Origin: Craterostigma plantagineum
Lineage: Eukaryota; Streptophyta; Magnoliopsida; Lamiales; Linderniaceae
NCBI GenBank assembly: GCA_027422505.1
Contig: JAPQWV010000001.1
Location: 8,556,001 to 8,620,000 of the forward strand
DNA length: 64,000 nucleotides
Reading direction: 5' to 3'
Positions 45,543 through 57,389 of the stretch are shown here, one piece after another (position 1 is the stretch's first letter; every line of letters starts with the position of its first letter). The translations under genes and the position numbers were made by a program. Below the pieces are notes generated by a model. The model saw nothing but the letters and a program-made list of their open reading frames with translations, was not told the DNA's origin and did no database searches.

Positions 45543-47314
45543 GAATCAGTTCTTTTATGAGGTGCCCAATTTTGATTGGGTCCTAAATGGTTAGCAGCAA
45601 AGTAATCCCTGTTAACACGTGGTATATCATGTATCACAGGCTGTGATCTCTCAGTCACAGGCTGGCCAGAGTTAGAAACTTCAGGAACTTTCTTAGGTCT
45701 CCAGACATATCTGGATTTATCAGCTTTCTTCAAGAAACAGTGGTTAGCATAATGACCAAGACGACCACATGAAAAACATTTAGGTTTCCTAACGTTTTGT
45801 GGAGGTGCAGCATGTTCATGTGTTGTGGAATATCCTAGTCCTGTTTTCCCGATTTGTGCAGGAATACTGAGTAACATATCAAGATTTTGTTGTCCCTCAA
45901 GAAATCTAACATTAGTACGAGAATTTTCTTCTAAGAAATCCTTAAGAGCGGACATGTCCCTAGATATATTCTTTTCCTTCCTAAGTTTCTCGCAATTACA
46001 CAAGGCCTTTTCTTTCTTAAGAGTCTCTAGCTCGGCTCTCAGGCGCTCATTTTCTAGATCTGTTTGATGCTTCTCTCTAGCTACTTCATCTCGTTGCCTA
46101 ATTAGACCCTTCACTTGTGAGTTGAGTGACTTAATCCTTCTTTCTGCATTTTGAATTATCTCAAACATCTCTTCTTTTTCATCTACTTCAAAGGCTGAGG
46201 AAGCGTTATCATGAGATTCATCTTGCCTAGCATATAAATCATTCAGAAATAATATTTTCTTAATAGTAGATGAGTCCGATACCTGATCATCATCCGCGGC
46301 CATGTAGGCGAGATCTTCCTCTTCTTCGCTCCCGGCCTCTTCCCAGTTTGTGACCATGGCCTTCTGTTTCTTTATCTTTTTGTCACCATTTTCCATCGGG
46401 CAGTTTGAGGCAAAGTGGCCTGGCTTGTTGCACTTGAAGCATTTCTGTACATTGTTTCCGGATGACGATATTCCCTTGTTCCTAGGTTGGAATTTTGAAT
46501 TTCCCTTGAACTTTCTTCTCATCCGAAATTTGTCAAACTTTCTGGTCAGCATGGCGATTTGCTCCATTAGGTCCTCCTCAGATTCTTCTTCGCCTTCAGA
46601 GTCGTGTTCTTGTTCGGTATTAAAGGCAATGTTTGGTTGATTTCGGACTGGTGGTTTTTCTTTGATGGAGATCTGAGTCATCTCGTAGGTGGTCAGAGAT
46701 CCGATCAGTTCTGACACTGAAAGTTCATCCAAGTCCTTTGCTTCATAGATGGCGGTCACTTTGGGATTCCATTCTCTAGGAAGAGATCTCAGGATTTTTC
46801 GCACCTTCTCACCATCTTCTATTTTCTTTCCCAATGAGAACATTTGATTAATGATGTTCATGAATCTGGCATACATGTGGCTTATGGTCTCATTGTCCTC
46901 CATCTTGAACAGCTCGTATTGGTGAGTCAAGAGGGCTATCCTTTCTTGCACAACTCGAGTGGTTCCTTCATGTGTGACTTGAAGCATGTCCCACATATTT
47001 TTGGCAGATTTGCATGAGCTCACACGATTGTACTCTTCTCTTGTGAGTGCGCAAGCTATCATGTTCTTAGCTTTGGCATTTAGAGAGATTCCTCGCTTGT
47101 CTGCTACATTGTAATCAGGGCCTTTCTTTGGAGTTCCATCTTCGTTTTTGGGAATGTAAGGTCCTGTTGCGATGATATCCCACAGGTCGTAGTCTGTAGC
47201 GATCAGGAATTCCTTCATGCGATTTTTCCATATGGCGTAGTTTGTTCCGTCGAAGAGTGGTGGCCTGGAATGGGATTGTCCCTCTGCAAAAACATCAAAA
47301 CTCGAAGAAGCCAT
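45470..47314 (-). CDS. gag: SIRE-like copia Gag
   Basis: 614 residues, the structural protein that packages element RNA. It starts 46 bp after the primer binding site ([13 protein letters not shown]). [17 protein letters not shown] (residues 18-34) opens the copia capsid-like domain, which extends to about 220. Two CCHC zinc knuckles, [14 protein letters not shown] (292-305) and [14 protein letters not shown] (513-526), are separated by an acidic stretch and a coiled coil of about 90 residues (375-465). Both knuckles are intact. The protein ends [10 protein letters not shown] with the stop inside the protease coding region of pol. The truncated relative at 20406 has the same design, so the double knuckle and overlap are ancestral. 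Confidence 0.95.
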   Translation of the reverse strand: MASSSFDVFAEGQSHSRPPLFDGTNYAIWKNRMKEFLIATDYDLWDIIATGPYIPKNEDGTPKKGPDYNVADKRGISLNAKAKNMIACALTREEYNRVSSCKSAKNMWDMLQVTHEGTTRVVQERIALLTHQYELFKMEDNETISHMYARFMNIINQMFSLGKKIEDGEKVRKILRSLPREWNPKVTAIYEAKDLDELSVSELIGSLTTYEMTQISIKEKPPVRNQPNIAFNTEQEHDSEGEEESEEDLMEQIAMLTRKFDKFRMRRKFKGNSKFQPRNKGISSSGNNVQKCFKCNKPGHFASNCPMENGDKKIKKQKAMVTNWEEAGSEEEEDLAYMAADDDQVSDSSTIKKILFLNDLYARQDESHDNASSAFEVDEKEEMFEIIQNAERRIKSLNSQVKGLIRQRDEVAREKHQTDLENERLRAELETLKKEKALCNCEKLRKEKNISRDMSALKDFLEENSRTNVRFLEGQQNLDMLLSIPAQIGKTGLGYSTTHEHAAPPQNVRKPKCFSCGRLGHYANHCFLKKADKSRYVWRPKKVPEVSNSGQPVTERSQPVIHDIPRVNRDYFAANHLGPNQNWAPHKRTDSCRYKEENPVGRTSGTSTVGVPTI

Positions 47315-47359
47315 TAGATCTTTAACTCAGGCTTGTTAGGCCCGTCGTTTGAGTAACCC

Positions 47360-47371
47360 GCTCTGATACCA
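47360..47371 (-). other. Primer binding site of SIRE-like element
   Basis: GCTCTGATACCA on the plus strand, TGGTATCAGAGC on the coding strand, two bases from the 5' LTR; complementary to initiator tRNA-Met. Confidence 0.95.
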
Positions 47372-47373
47372 AA

Positions 47374-48999
47374 TGAAGATATAAATGTGCCTAAGAGGGG
47401 GGGGGGTGAATTAGGCCAATAGAAATTTTTGCTTCTTTTCACAAATACTAAGTGTGGTGACTTAGATATGCCTACTGATGTTTGTGACGAGTGCCTGATA
47501 TATCCTAGTAACGTCGGATGTGCGTCGGGTCTGTCTCACAGCGATAAAGAAATAACTTAAAAGTAAATGCGAGACAGGATTTTTATAGAGGTTATATCCC
47601 CAACTGGGGTTTACTCCTCTCCTTGGGATTTGCTTCCCAAGAGTTTAACCAATCACTATAATGCACCGTAGCTGGATACAAAACTGATTGGTTAGCCCAA
47701 TACACAACCGAAACAAGTCAAACTCTAGCTATAACTAGGTTACCACACGCCGAGTTTCGTTCCTCGGAATCTCCTTGATCCCGACAGACACAGCTCGCTA
47801 CCGAAGGGCCCCCGGACTTGTCCTTCCCTTCACGTGTGCGTAAGCGTTGACCTTGCCTCCTTGGTATTGCTCACGTCCGAAGACAACACGTCCGTAGACA
47901 GAATATATGGCAGGGATAATGGAATATCAGGGTAAATCACTCGCTCAGTGATGGATATGCCGGTTAACGCTCAGGTGGGCAGAAAGCTATCTCAAGTTGG
48001 AACTCAGGAATCTTTCAGTATGTTTCTGCTCAAGAATCTTACGTAGGCTTATATTCGCAAATTCTAAGTGCCTCGAAAGTATGAAGTGCACCTCATATAT
48101 AATCCTTTTCAAATAGCACTTCACATGGAAAATCATATCAACCAATAATTACCTAATCAAGCATAGTTTCCATGCAATCATACCATATAAATCATGCTCT
48201 TAATAAATCATCACAACGGTCATATAGCATATTTACGCATGATTATATTCCATATAGAAAGGTCAATTTCGTTCTCAAGCATATTTAAGCATTTCGCATA
48301 TAACTACCATATCAGAACTTTCCATAAGAGATTCCCTGATATCTGTTTCTAGAACGAGTCAGTCCAGATTTTCTTTCCAAGTATAGCACATAAGATATCA
48401 TCACATCAGCACGTTTTCCATGTATAATTCATAGTATAATTACCATGTTTAGCACGCAAATCATATAAGAGAATATTTAATACGATTTATCAATCATAGT
48501 CAACCTTTCCTTATTTCAGAGATCACATCCGTTTATAGCATATAACATCTTATCCAGAAAATCAATCAAATCAAATCTTTCCTAAATATAATATTCCAAT
48601 CAAGATAAGGAAATATATCAATTTAATATTGCACATTAAATTCAGTGGAAGGCATGCAAAGAATCGCATAAGTGATTTCTGTCCAGGAATAAACTAGTAT
48701 CAACGGATATATCACTTTCCATATATAAACAGCATATTTTCCATATATAGCTCAGTAGGATATCTCATGCATTATTTCCATATATAGCACAGTACGATAT
48801 ATCCTATCTCATGGACTGTCTATAACATGCGATCACCTAGTTCCATCAAATCATCACAGAATCACACGCAATTCATATATTCAACATTTAATCGATTTTA
48901 TAGCTCATAAACAATGCATGGTTGAATATTAACATGAACTTAAACATTTTATTTGTCCCAAATCGAATTGCTTATTTTATAGACCTAATGTCATTGCAA
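47374..48999 (-). repeat. 5' LTR of SIRE-like element, outer edge missing
   Basis: Homologous to 37995-39616. The outermost 51 bp present in the 3' LTR (39617-39667, including the TGTTGACC terminus) are absent, replaced after 48999 by AATTGCTAAATTTAC. The left flank CAATG (37990-37994) has no partner here, so a deletion removed the edge together with adjacent DNA. Confidence 0.9.
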
Positions 49000-49091
49000 A
49001 ATTGCTAAATTTACTCTAAAGATTACTTTATACTGAAGTTACAGTCTTAATGCATGTCATATCACTCAAAATAAACCTTAGTCGAAATAAA
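49000..49091. other. Short segment between SIRE-like LTR and LTR A
   Basis: 92 bp of AT-rich sequence, possibly the upstream part of the family B LTR that continues after 51760. It does not match the left flank of the SIRE-like element. Confidence 0.4.
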
Positions 49092-51760
49092 TGTGGTGAT
49101 CCTCGTTTTCTAATTAGGATTTGTGGCGGATTTCCGCAACGTAAGCCGCGGAAGGCCCGTCTAATTTAAAACTTTTTCCTGAAATAATATACATTACTAT
49201 AAAAATCCGTCTACATCGTCATCTCTGTACACGGGCCGTAGCCCCAAATTGTCAAAAGTACAAAAAACCCTAATGCCGCTCCACAGGTCTTCATCCATGT
49301 ACCGCACCACCCTCAAAAGTCCGTGGAGCACCGCCACCAGCCGCCTCAGTCTTGACGCGCACCGACGTCAGACTCAGTACCTACAACACGTAAGCACTGA
49401 CCAATTGCCCAGTAGGTGAATAAAATGCATGTATGCAAGTGTGCACTGAACCCCAATCCCAATGTCTCGCAACATGATATAATGCACACTCTTCTTTTCC
49501 CACATTCCTATTTCACACAATACAGGGCCCTAGGTTAGGCTCGACACCTTCGCGCGACAAAGACTACTGGGAGGCCACCCCCAAGTCTTGCGGCAGCCTA
49601 CCCTGGTAGTGCACTTGACGATCACGCCAATGGCCTCCTACGGGGTCGCTCCGCACCAAAGCATACACTAATAGTGCACTGGACGATCACGCCAATGGCC
49701 TCCTATCAGGTCGCACCAAAATCTCATCCGGCAGTATGCACCTCGAAACGATCACACCCGAGTAGAAAGATCGATCACGCCTGTCTCCTCCAGGTTCCCA
49801 ATGAGCCCAGCCTCGACTCCTCTAGGAGTCACCAATCACAAACATCTCATTCTACCACATAAGTCACTACGGTACAACACTCTCTTGCTGACGTGATATG
49901 CACGTGCCATGCATGTTCACAAAATCTCATGGAAGCATGATTTAAATAAAACGTACGTGAAACAGGTAAACACGTAGATCACATAAGTCACGTGAATCAC
50001 GAAAATCATCGAATTACGGGAAAACACATAATTCACATATGTGTTTACGCATTGTAGATGGATGATCCACCTACCTGTCCTCCCGCTATCGCCAAATAAG
50101 ATGTCTGGTGTAGTTCCTATATATTGGTTCTCTGAATATAATAAATATTATTTGTATCTTTATCAACCCTCGAACTGTACAGTTTAAAATAATTATATCA
50201 GAAATTATAAAAATATTCTAAGTCTGAGATGACCAAGATCGCCCGACTTTCGGACAACTCCAAGTCCATTCGATATTTAATTACCCTAAATCGCCCGATT
50301 GAGACAAAGGATTAAACTATATTAAACTATTTGGAATCTTAAAAAGAATCGTCCGATTTCGTCATACCCGAAACTGGGTTTCGCCGAGATGTTTCAAATC
50401 GTCCGATTTCTTGTACAATTAGCCCTACATTTCAATTGATCCTTACACAATTTAAATCGCCCGATTTGGGCATGCATAAAGCCTAGCCTCGCCCGATTCG
50501 TGCATGCATCGCCCGATTGCATGGTAAATCGCCGAGCTTCAATTTCGTCACCATTTCGCCCGAATTGTCAAGCCCTCTCTCAATTGCTCGATTCATCACA
50601 TGCCTATAATAGTTTCGCCGAGCCTTTAGTTACTTTCCAACTGCCCGACTTGAGAAATCCAAGTCGCCCTATTTCTTAATGTCACAAATCGCCCGATCTT
50701 ATGCTAATGTGACTATGTGTACCTATCGGCCAAAGTTCACTCAATTTCTAGTTTCGACCGAATCTCCACATCACTTTATTCAAATCGATCGAAACCTCCT
50801 TGTGTTACCTAAATCGATCGATTCTTATACAAAGGTAAATCGTCCCAATGTGATTATTATATTATTATGTTCTAAGACTCAAGTAAAATCGACCGACTCT
50901 CATACCATCACAAATCGCCCGAAGTTTATTCAAATTTCTTAAAAACACCCAAAATTCTGAAATCCCAAGAATTCTTATACTACTATGACCTCCTTTGAAA
51001 ATTATACTAATTCCAGAAAACGGTACCTCTTAAAACACCCTAACCCATTAATCTAAAAGTCGCAACGTGTTTTGAATTTGTTATAGCTTCCACTACATAA
51101 ACTTCTATGAATCTAAACCGTAATTCAAGGTTTTAGGGTTTTCTACCCATGATAGCCTTCAAACTCTTATGATAAGATCATATATCGGTCTATATATATT
51201 AAACATACTAAGCACATTTAAGTTAATTAAAAATGAAAACTTTCTACATACCTCTGTCCGATTTTATGTCTTGTTCAAGTCTTTTGGCTGTTGAATTCCT
51301 TTACTTGGCCTTAGCTTGTTCAAACTTAAAACTTCGTTCTTGTTGAGTTTATCCTCCTTTCTTTGTTTCTTTCTCGGTTCTTTCTACCCTTAGTTTACAA
51401 GGGTTTTGTCTAATAAGAGGTTTTATTCACTTATTCGTTTAGATATACATGAGAGGGTTGAGACTCGAGCTTGATTAGATGTCAAGCTGGTGACGAGTTT
51501 TCCCCAAGGCTTAAGCAACGAATTTATCACAATTTATCTAAAAATCTAGACCATATAAAGAATTTAAATGAAGCCCAACTTAATTTATTTTACCGTTATT
51601 AATTTTGATTAAATCCTTTATCAAGTTTCGAAAATAATTCGAAACTAACATAGCTTATATTTTTGCTCCAAGCTTTTAATTTCCGTACCAATATTCCTAG
51701 TTAACAAAATTTACATAACTAATTACATCAAAATCCCGTATTAGTTTTACGGATATTACA
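49092..51760 (-). mobile_element. Solo LTR, gypsy-type family A
   Basis: From TGTGGTGATCCTCG to GGATATTACA, 2669 bp, the mirror of 808-3501. Flanks ATAAA at 49087 and ATAAA at 51760 (boundaries ambiguous by one base) suggest a target duplication. The U3 part at 50200-50940 holds about nineteen TCGCCCGAT-like motifs. The intron-like segment is 49381-50074, with two hairpin units sharing GACGATCACGCCAATGGCCT at 49617 and 49682. It is inserted in sequence that appears to be family B LTR. Confidence 0.85.
50200..50940 (-). repeat. Degenerate AAATCGCCCGAT motif array
   Basis: About nineteen variants (TCGCCCGA, TCGTCCGA, TCGATCGA, TCGACCGA) at intervals of about 25-60 bp, separated by non-repetitive AT-rich spacers. 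The same array type is at 3520-3930. Not a satellite, because spacers are unrelated. Confidence 0.8.
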
Positions 51761-54700
51761 TAAATGGGTTAGCATGAATATATTCGTTAATCTAGGGGTT
51801 TTCACTATCTGTCGTACACTCAAATTCTCTATGCTTCATTAATTTCCTGGAATTAACATAGCTTAACAACCCTAAGTTACAAAATTTAAACAATTAATAA
51901 ATAATCAGCTTACCCAACTCGAACCTCCACTTGTCTTTGAATTTTGTTATTGTTTCTCTCGTTCACTATTCACGTTGATTCATGCGATTTCTTATGAGGG
52001 TTTTCTTTATCTTTTAGTTCCTTACCTGAACTCTTCTTCAAAGTTACTTTAGTTTAGTTGATAAGTATTATGCTTGGATAATTGTGCTTGAGTTGACCAC
52101 TGGGTGACTAAGCAATTTATTTTTACATCTTAGGTTAAGGAAGCCTTAGGTGTCATCTACTTATTCATTCTATATATAAGTCATCATTAATCAAGTTTGT
52201 GTACCGATTGAATTTTCATGTTTCATGTAGCAATCGATCAATTGTTAATTCTATTTATTTATTTTACATGGGATTCGCCCGATTGGGTATCCCATATCAA
52301 AGCCCATCATTACTCGATCCTAATTATTCAATTCAACTTACATGTATGGAATCGATCGATTCTCATTCCCTTTAATTCAGCGAATATTACCACTCACATA
52401 AATTGCATCGACCGAATTCCTATCCTTCATGTATCAATCGGTCGATTCTACACTTTAGCTCTTATATATTTGGGAAATCGGCCGACTCTAGTACATTTTG
52501 ATGTTGAAATTGATTAATGCTAATTCTTTTCTACCTTGTATTCGCCGAGCTATCTATATTGTCTACATGAATGATATTTAAATTTCTTCTAAGCCCTTAT
52601 CACGTCATATAAGTCATATATCCTGTAAAGCGCCTAGCCTATATTGTATGTAATCATATAGGCACAAATAATATCGTAGAACATGTAACATACACATATC
52701 ATGTAGCACGTAATTCACATAACACACAAGTCATGTAAAGCACACAAAATATTAGTTCATTTGTATGTGTAATGTCGAGATTCATGTTAGGATTGATGTC
52801 GAAATGTTTATAATGGAATGTCAAAATATGATGGAAAATCTCGAGTTATGTTCGACATTTCGACATGCAATGTCGACATGTTGTTATCATTCCAAAATAT
52901 AACCTCGACATCTCATTTATAATCCCCAAGCTCGAGAACTTATAACCATATCGAGATTGTATTTTGCTTAGTATAAAACTTGAATGCTTTGTGTAATATT
53001 GAGATTTATCATGAATAATGTCGAGACATATATATATCGAGATCTACCCTATACTATATATCGAGATCTACCCTATACTATATATCGAGATCCCTTTTAT
53101 AATACATGTCGAGATTTATGTTTACGGAAGATAGAATTAAACTCGAGGTTCATGTTAAAATTGTATGTTGTTAAATCTCGAGATCTAAGCATAGAAATCA
53201 GGTCGAAGTCCATGTCAACCATAATTTCGAAATTCTATATGAAATCCCAAAATAAAACTCTAGACCTACCTTAATATGGGTATCGAAATCTTACATACTA
53301 TATCGAGATTTATCTCTGAAATAATATTTCTCAGTTTAGGTTAAGTTCTAGATTTTAAGGTTTCGAAATTATAGAAGTCGAAACTAGGGTTTTCAAATTA
53401 AGCCAATTTCGTGAAATTATAACTAGACTAACAAACCCTAATTTTATATGTTTGTATACTTAGGGTTCGAAGGTTAGCGACATACCGTACGATAAATTTA
53501 ATAGCTAAGGATACCAGGTAAGTGGAATTCGCAACTACAACACATAATTTTTATGTGCATGAAATTATGTGTTATATGCTTGTATGATTTTATGTGACGT
53601 GTCTATGTGCGTATATGATTTTATGTGAGTTCTTACGTGATACGTTATACGATGACATGACACGCATACTCATGGCTTGAGCATGTGCACGCACGACTAG
53701 TATGAGAGTCCGGGAGATAGAGTGCATGAGTATAAGATCGCTTGAAAGCGATGTATATTTGCCGATATGGGCTTTTGTGTCGACTCAATGATGAGTCACG
53801 GCTCTTCTATGCTACCTAAATATATTACGGCGATTCACGAGGCCGACTGTCTAATTCACGAGAGGCAGGAATATAAATATTACGGCAATTCACGAGGCCG
53901 TCTGCCTGATTCACGAGAGGCAGGAATATATATATTACGGCGATTCACGAGGCCGACTGCCTGATTCACGAGAGGCAGGAATATAAATATTACGGCGATT
54001 CACGAGGCCGACTGCCTGATTCACGAGAGGCAGGTAATTACCCAGTAGCGGGAGATGCAACCTGGAGGATGCGACTCGAGGGTATGAGCGGCTCCGAGGG
54101 AACCTCGAGTGTTGGCGACCTCGTAGTAAGCTACCTGTGAGAAGCGCCCGCGTGTCAGACCGCATTGGGATGGAAAGGCACCTTAGGGTTAAACGAAATT
54201 TGTGTGCCCCGGGTTAGCTTCTCAATGGGACTGCATTGGGACTGAAAGGCACTTAGCCTCTCAGTGGGGACCGCATTGGGATTGAAAGACGCCATAGGGT
54301 TAAGCACAGATGGAGTACTCGGGTTTAGCCTCCCAGTGTGGGTACTGCCACTTATTATACCCTTAGGGGTTTGAGCTCTAAATGGTGCATAGTAAGATTG
54401 AAAGCCGAAGGGGCCCAAATATGAAGTCAAGGAATGAGAAAGATGTGAGAAGTAGATAGCATTGGCACGAATGCCTTCGCTAATTACGTCACGTGCATTG
54501 CATGCATGATTTTCACTTACTGAGCTTTATAAGCTCATTCCATGTTTTTATGTGTTGTAGGACCCCGCGATCACGGTACGTGATCATTTTCACGCCGAGG
54601 CCAACTTTGAAGCTTCCAGGGGCTTTTGAGATGGAAGTGTCTGCATGGATGCGACCTCGTGGAGGCCCAGTAGATAGATTTATTTTGACCCGCATGCGCG

Positions 54701-54865
54701 TTTTCCTATGTAAATAGGACCCACTATGATTTTGTAGGAACAGTTACGATTCCTTTTTATGAAAGGAAAAATTTTATACGAAATTTCGTACGATCTGTTT
54801 CATTATTAGGACATTAGTCGCGTAGACTAGTTAAGAAAGTAGTGGTGGAAGGCGGGGCTGCCACA
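51761..54865 (+). repeat. LTR family B, plus strand
   Basis: Ends AAGGCGGGGCTGCCACA, the counterpart of 37625. Contains in order: sparse CGCCCGATT and CGATCGATT motifs (52265-52560), TGTCGAGAT motifs (52760-53340), donor-like ATACCAG|GTAAGT at 53517, arm CTACAACACATAA (53535-53547), ACATG/ACGTG-rich block, a 55-bp tandem array (53822-54041), imperfect repeats with GACCGCATTGGGATTGAAAG (54165-54330), the palindrome TGAGCTTTATAAGCTCA (54521-54537) and acceptor-like TTATGTGTTGTAG|G at 54560. The upstream boundary is unclear because of the solo LTR A. No primer binding site follows 54865. Confidence 0.75.
53822..54041 (+). repeat. Four 55-bp tandem units with internal hairpins
   Basis: TACGG recurs at 53826, 53881, 53936 and 53991, exactly 55 bp apart. 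Each unit has ATTCACGAG twice and CTGCCTGATTCACGAGAGGC followed by AG, where CTGCCT can pair with AGGCAG. The first unit has CTGTCT instead. Confidence 0.9.
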
Positions 54866-55131
54866 ATGATTATTCACGGCCGTGACAGGCCGGGCGAGGC
54901 CGTGAACGCGCATCAAAATGTCATATTCTTGGCCAAACCTAACCCAATTTCTTTTGTTGTTCTTATGTCACACACACATACTCATCTCTACACAACATTC
55001 TTCACTTCCTCTAGCCATCCTTGGGGAGCTGAAGTCTGTGGCACGTCAAGGTGTCGGCGTGACTCTCTTCGGCACTGTTCGTGAGGTACGAGAGCTAAGG
55101 ATCTTCACAACGAGGGTAAGTTTGTTATACC
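54866..55131. other. Unassigned segment with CACGGCCGTGA
   Basis: Starts ATGATTATTCACGGCCGTGA and resembles LTR-type sequence; the palindrome also occurs in the 73-bp array at 17933. No gene or primer binding site. Ends at the copia LTR at 55132. Confidence 0.4.
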
Positions 55132-56626
55132 TGTTGGGTTACCCGGTGTCTCCCGGAGACGCCACGTCCCCGGGTACGGTGCGGAATACATATTTTCCGG
55201 GTTCCTCGATTGCCCTCGTAGCTTGGATCAGAATAGTAACACTTAGACACGTAATAGGGCGGGTCAGACTACCAACTTAAATACCAAGTCAAACTAAACA
55301 TATTTAAATGTAGTATAATATTCGAAGCTTAATCCTAGATTAATTTCAAAATTTCAACTTAAAATAAATAATATTCCAAACATATTTTTTCCATATTTAT
55401 ATTCGATTTTCGAACTTATTTCCCAATGTATAATTCGAAAATCAGCTTAGGGTTAAATTCCAATTTTACCCACAAGCCTTTAAAGTTAGTTTCATACGAA
55501 GTCCGCCTTCGGTCCATTAAACGGCCCGAGGCCCACTAAGGCGCGGCCCAACGGCCCGTTAAGGCCCAAAACAATTTCTCTCATTATCGGTACACGTTGA
55601 TGATCCTTTTTAAGACCGACTCTCTAGGTTTGACTCAATCGGCAAGGGAGGAATCCAAGAGTCCGGTAGTTACATAGCCAATCCCGCAGTATCGGACCGT
55701 AACCCGATTCGAGTGCGAATTCGACCCAATCTTTATTACAGAACCTCACTATAGATTATAGTACTACGTATAAACCCTTCAGCTGTGTCCCAATCGAGTG
55801 AGAGCCATGGTCTATTTCAAACTCACTGAACTCGATTCTATGATAAAACGGAGACGAGGCAAATACCAAACTGGCCTCCATGTCTAACATGAGTTAGTTC
55901 AATACCTTGGCCAAGGATTTCGTTATTTCCCGACGCCATCCTCATAGGACACTTATCTCGATTACTTGCGAGACTCTGAATCCATACTCGGTGGTCTTAG
56001 CCCGACAATCATAAATCGTCATCAAGACCGCATTTGGCCTGCTGACCCATGCAACAGCAAATCGGGTCGAGGGGAACCAGTGACAGTCGAGACTTCGAAT
56101 ACAACTCCGTCAAAGCCCCTTTCAGTCTAAGGTTCACGTAGACTACTATAGTGTTGTCGTCGGTCATTGACACTCCTTGAGTAATAAGCTATGTTCGACC
56201 GTACGACCCGTGACTCAATGTCCATGAAACGATTCAATCCCTTGATTCGATTCGTATCACAAGTCATGACCTCCGCTTCCAAGTGGGATATCGACACACG
56301 ATAGGTCATCGACAAGTAAGCCGTGATCGGTTATCCAGCACCCAGATGGAGCCTCAGGCTTAGGGACTTTTAATGTTCGAGGTTAAGAGTCCACTGGTGC
56401 CTTCCTCTCCCGTGCCCATCGAGAACAGTGACTCAATTCGACACATTTGGATTTGTTCATTTATTGCTTTACCGGATGCTAAGTAAAGAACTCATATATC
56501 AATAAACAAACAATGCCTTTCCATAAACACACGAAATATTTTATTACACAAAAAGCCGAACGATAAATAAGCTAATGCCCTATACAATCTAATCCTCGTA
56601 TAGCATTCGAGGGCATATTCCTAACA
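55132..56626 (-). repeat. 3' LTR of Tnt1-94-like copia element
   Basis: TGTTGGGTTACCCGG to GCATATTCCTAACA, 1495 bp, next to a polypurine tract. Shares block order with the LTR at 26892 (edge TGTTGGG, CCGACTCT, GGTTTGACTCAATCGGC, GTGAGAGCCATGG), so the two elements are related lineages. Confidence 0.85.
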
Positions 56627-56637
56627 ATCTCCCACTT
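56627..56637 (-). other. Polypurine tract
   Basis: ATCTCCCACTT on the plus strand, the same tract as at 28851. Confidence 0.85.
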
Positions 56638-56776
56638 GCACTCAATGCCATGCGCTGCAGTATCTAATATCCATCTTTTCGAGATGTCTAGCGAGCACTG
56701 CCTGTGGTAGAGGCTTGGTGAACGGGTTGGCCACGTTTCCGCGGTCGCAATCTTCGTAACCCGTGGTACTTTCTTT

Positions 56777-57271
56777 CTATATGTTTGGACTTGCTGTGAG
56801 ACCTCGGTTCTTTCGCCTGAGCAATACGCCAGTATGATCACACCACAATGGCAATGGCCTATTTGCTATAGGAACGACACCAAGTTCCTCCAAGAACTTT
56901 CTCATCCAAACACCTTCCTTAGCTGCCTCTGAGGCCGCTGTATACTCTGCTTCGCAGGTGGAATCTGTAGTAGTGCTCTTTTTGGAACATTTCCAAGACA
57001 CTGCTCTATCGATGAGCGTAAAGAATAATCCTAAAATGGATTTTCGATCGTCCATGTCAGACTGGAAATCCGAATCCGTATACCCTTCCACTTCCAATTC
57101 TCCATTACCATAGACCAGCATCATATCCTTAGTCCGTCTGAGGTACTTGAGGATAGTCTTGACTGTTGTCCAATGTTCCTTACCAGGGTCATCCTGAAAC
57201 CGACTGACTACGCTCACAGAGTATGCCAAGTCAAGTCGCGTGCAAAGCATCGCGTACATCAAGCTACCCAC
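56777..57271 (-). pseudogene. pol: Copia RNase H
   Basis: Reads GSLMYAMLCTRLDLAYSVSV, YTDSDFQSDMDDRKS, TDSTCEAEYTAASEAAKEGV and CDHTG: the Asp, Glu and Asp positions of copia RNase H are all recognisable. The frame ends in a degraded tail before the polypurine tract. Separated from the reverse transcriptase by frame breaks at 57272-57389, so not expressed as a polyprotein. Confidence 0.85.
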
Positions 57272-57389
57272 TACGGATGCATAGGGGATTCAATTCATCT
57301 CTTTCCGCTCCAACTCATAGCCTTGGAAATGTGAATTCCATGTCGCATTGGCAGGAACCCTTTCAAAGAGTTGTCCATATTATATCGCT

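Noticed and set aside
50200..50940. CRISPR-like regular short repeats
   Set aside because: Motifs are degenerate, only 9-12 bp, irregularly spaced, and inside a plant LTR; no cas genes and a eukaryotic context.
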